64,000 bases of DNA from contig NZ_JAGGQL010000008.1 in the NCBI RefSeq assembly GCF_018613315.1, positions 62,001-126,000 on the forward strand. The letters run 5' to 3'. Both the position numbers and the translations under genes were made by a program. The stretch is from Bacillus sp. ISL-37. Its GTDB lineage: Bacteria; Bacillota; Bacilli; Bacillales; Cytobacillaceae. This document shows positions 62,425 to 64,000 of the stretch, one piece after another; position 1 is the first letter of the stretch; the number at the start of each line of letters is the position of its first letter. The notes under the pieces are model-generated. The model ran no database searches. It had not been told where the DNA came from and saw only the letters and a program-made list of their open reading frames with translations.

Positions 62425-62935
62425 TGATTTCCCCTCTTCTCTTTAACTCTTTTTTTAAGGCAGCCATTGCCCGGGAAGTAGTAATTTTCACTTTACTTTC
62501 GCTCCAGCCAAGGATCAGTGCGGTTTCCTTAATCGAAAATTCTTTGATTTTCCTTAAAATTAAAACCTCCTGGTAGTTCAGCTTCAGTGCTTTGATCCCT
62601 TTGTAAAGGAGTGATGTCTTCTCCCCTTTCACGATGATTTCTACCGGGGATGGCTGACAAGATTCGATGACATACTTATCCAATGAAAAAAAACGCAGCC
62701 GTCTTCTTCTTCTTAAATGGTCAATTGCAACATTTCGTGCGATCTTCACGATCCATGTGAAAATCTGCGAATCACCGTTAAACTGATGAATATGCTTGTA
62801 CACTCTTAAAAAAGTTTCCTGGGTTAAATCCTCTGCAACTTCCTTCTTACCGGTCAATAACAGGAGATAGCCATAAACCTTGTCACTGTATTCCTCGTAC
62901 ACTTTCTGGAAACGAATGCTGTAGTGATCGCTCAA
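62408..62935 (-). CDS. ECF-type RNA polymerase sigma factor
   Basis: A 175-residue sigma factor of the ECF group. Region 2: EDLTQETFLRVYKHIHQF and WIVKIARNVAIDHLRRRRR. Region 4: LNYQEVLILRKIKEFSIKE and LGWSESKVKITTSRAMAALK. A matching promoter element (TGATTC-N16-CGTCTA) upstream suggests autoregulation. It is not identifiable as a named B. subtilis sigma factor. ATG at 62935 follows AAAAAGGGGGG. Confidence 0.88.
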   Translation of the reverse strand: MSDHYSIRFQKVYEEYSDKVYGYLLLLTGKKEVAEDLTQETFLRVYKHIHQFNGDSQIFTWIVKIARNVAIDHLRRRRRLRFFSLDKYVIESCQPSPVEIIVKGEKTSLLYKGIKALKLNYQEVLILRKIKEFSIKETALILGWSESKVKITTSRAMAALKKELKRRGEIIEEII

Positions 62936-62961
62936 AATTCTCCCCCCTTTTTACAGACAGT

Positions 62962-62989
62962 TAGACGAACAAGCACAAAAAAAGAATCA
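62962..62989 (-). promoter_or_regulatory. Possible autoregulated ECF promoter
   Basis: On the minus strand TGATTC (62989-62984) and CGTCTA (62967-62962) are separated by 16 bp. B. subtilis ECF promoters have TGAAAC-N16-CGTCTA; the -10 is exact and the -35 matches four of six. Confidence 0.55.
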
Positions 62990-63126
62990 CCTTTTTTGGA
63001 ATATTTTAAATTTATTTAAAAATAACAAAAATTCACCCTTTTTTCATCATTCTAATTGACTAGCCCGCTGTAAAAAATGAGTACCACTTATGGATAATCC
63101 CGAACTATGAATTAAACCTAGCGCAA

Positions 63127-63178
63127 AAAAGAAAGAGGCTGTCAACAGTCATCATGACCCTTTGTAACAGCCTCTTTC
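63127..63178 (-). terminator. Terminator of the YjcZ-type genes
   Basis: AAAGAGGCTGT / ACAGCCTCTTT, perfect 11-bp stem with a long loop; T-rich tail on the minus strand. Confidence 0.75.
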
Positions 63179-63190
63179 CATGTTTTTTTA

Positions 63191-63322
63191 TTAGCGATAG
63201 CATGAGCAGCCGACGATGATCAAGAGGATAAACAGCACAACGATCAAAACAAAACCGCTGCCGTATCCAGCTCCTCCTACGCCGTAACCACCACATCCAC
63301 AGCCTCCGCTGTATCCGTACAT
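63191..63322 (-). CDS. YjcZ family sporulation miniprotein, 43 residues
   Basis: [14 protein letters not shown]-type Gly/Cys/Tyr-rich N-terminus followed by the conserved hydrophobic segment [18 protein letters not shown]. This is the tiny membrane-protein family seen as YjcZ/CydX-like small proteins in Bacillus spores. AGGAGG precedes the ATG. Short, hence easily missed. Confidence 0.85.
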   Translation of the reverse strand: MYGYSGGCGCGGYGVGGAGYGSGFVLIVVLFILLIIVGCSCYR

Positions 63323-63358
63323 GATAAAACCTCCTAATGAAGTTTACTTATTCAAAAT

Positions 63359-63457
63359 TTAGTAACCGAAACCCCAAGACGCTCCGATTATGATTAAAAG
63401 AATGAACAAAACAACAAGCAGGGCGAAACCGCCGCCATAGCCGCATCCTTCAGACAT
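63359..63457 (-). CDS. YjcZ family sporulation miniprotein, 32 residues
   Basis: MSEGCGYGGGFALLVVLFIL then LIIIGASWGFGY: the same family as its neighbour, with a shorter glycine-rich head. GGAGG precedes the ATG. The two genes are in tandem, 36 bp apart, ending at one terminator. Confidence 0.85.
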   Translation of the reverse strand: MSEGCGYGGGFALLVVLFILLIIIGASWGFGY

Positions 63458-63548
63458 CGTAACAACCTCCTTTTTTTGTGTCCTTATATCCTATTCAGGC
63501 CGGGACATTTGTGCAATTAAACACCGAAAAAAATACTAGCCCAATTAT

Positions 63549-63833
63549 GAAAAGCGCAAGCGCCTTGATCAGCCCCGAAAAGCGCTGCCCGCCTAAAACG
63601 CCACATCGTGTGGCTGGCGGGTTTGCACGTCCTGTGCCTTAGAGGGCTTGACAGTGAAGTCGTTTTTTGACTTCATTGGCAGGACCGAAAGGCGACTGCC
63701 CAACTCCGACAAGCGTTGGAGGGCCTGACTGTGAAGTCGCTCTTTGACTTCATTGGCAGGACCGAAACGTATCGAGGAGTTAGGAGCCGCAGCTAGACAA
63801 GCGTCTCGAGGGGCTAGGCGCTGGAGCTAGACA
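63549..63833 (+). repeat. Long-form modular interspersed repeat (285 bp)
   Basis: The same left and right modules as the 33.1-kb copy, but the inner hairpin unit (GTGAAGTCGTTTTTTGACTT ... GGCAGGACCGAAA) occurs twice (about 63645-63690 and 63721-63766), with CTCCGACAAGCGTTGGAGGG between them. Non-coding. Confidence 0.82.
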
Positions 63834-63892
63834 CTAATCTAAGTGTAAAAAGATTATATATTTAGTAAAAAAGGACGTGCTGAATAACCTGG

Positions 63893-63924
63893 ACACAAAA
63901 AAGAGAACCTTGATTGGTCCTCTT
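63893..63924 (-). terminator. Terminator of the gene at the right edge
   Basis: AAGAGAACC / GGTCCTCTT stem (one mismatch); six Ts follow on the minus strand. Confidence 0.75.
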
Positions 63925-63939
63925 CTTCGCAGATTCTGC

Positions 63940-64000
63940 CTATCCTATTTTTACCTGACTTTCCTGTGTTTCATTTAGAAATTCATATGTAATCAAAGGT
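63940..64000 (-). CDS. C-terminal end of an unidentified protein
   Basis: The minus strand is open from the window edge to a TAG at 63942-63940, giving the last 19 residues (PLITYEFLNETQESQVKIG). The other frames stop early, and a terminator follows 16 bp later, so this is probably a real 3' end. Too short to identify. Confidence 0.5.
   Translation of the reverse strand, partial: PLITYEFLNETQESQVKIG

Overview
The window looks like chromosome of an endospore-forming member of the Bacillaceae. Spore and sporulation genes support this: an alpha/beta-type SASP, two YjcZ-type miniproteins, a Spo0E-like phosphatase and a sporulation-kinase-like histidine kinase. So do the Gram-positive regulators (T-box leader, S-box leader, SigI/RsgI, TreR operators, cre sites) and the strong AGGAGG-type ribosome binding sites. 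The interspersed repeats resemble those I associate with Bacillus relatives such as Mesobacillus, but a genus call would be a guess. I see no prophage, insertion sequence, CRISPR array, rRNA or tRNA.

Layout. 1-4.4 kb: C-terminal part of clpE, then an RND-type exporter. 4.4-4.9 kb: a 52-bp tandem repeat. 4.9-12.6 kb: M3 oligopeptidase, MarR regulator, LemA/TPM pair, a kinase-like phosphotransferase, a fosmidomycin-resistance-type MFS exporter and an Fnr-controlled hemerythrin. 13-16.5 kb: fixABCX, a flavin-based electron-transfer complex. 17-23 kb: methionine salvage (mtnW-X-B-D behind a SAM-I riboswitch, mtnE, divergent mtnU). 23-29 kb: an ArsR-DUF2087 regulator, a PAS histidine kinase and a two-gene 2-oxoacid:ferredoxin oxidoreductase. 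29-35 kb: acyltransferase, B12-binding radical SAM protein, small spore-like proteins and a KtrB/TrkH potassium channel. 35-39 kb: SASP, sigI-rsgI and a secreted DUF5667 protein. 39-46 kb: aldehyde dehydrogenase plus reductase, and a second RND exporter. 46-53 kb: a 53-bp tandem repeat, a tyrosine T-box-controlled NhaC-type transporter, prfC, a membrane hydrolase and an AlaX-type editing protein. 53-57 kb: a 21-bp phased repeat array and the trehalose PTS operon. 57-64 kb: a sugar ABC transporter, an ECF sigma/anti-sigma pair, YjcZ miniproteins and a long modular repeat.

The most coherent system-level signal is a putative anaerobic ferredoxin regulon. Fnr-type TGTGA-N6-TCACA boxes centred at about -41.5 lie before the hemerythrin (perfect box, TATAAT), the 2-oxoacid:ferredoxin oxidoreductase (one mismatch, TAAAAT) and, less certainly, fixABCX (one mismatch, TATTTT). 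The oxidoreductase would make reduced ferredoxin, FixABCX couples a low-potential carrier to quinone and NADH, and the hemerythrin could handle O2 or NO.

The second theme is non-coding architecture: three tandem arrays with periods of 21, 52 and 53 bp (close to 2 or 5 turns of B-DNA), a modular palindromic repeat in short (about 40-50 bp) and long (about 290 bp) forms that often sits right after stop codons of + strand genes, and MITE-like elements with terminal inverted repeats. All functions are read from sequence alone, without database searches.
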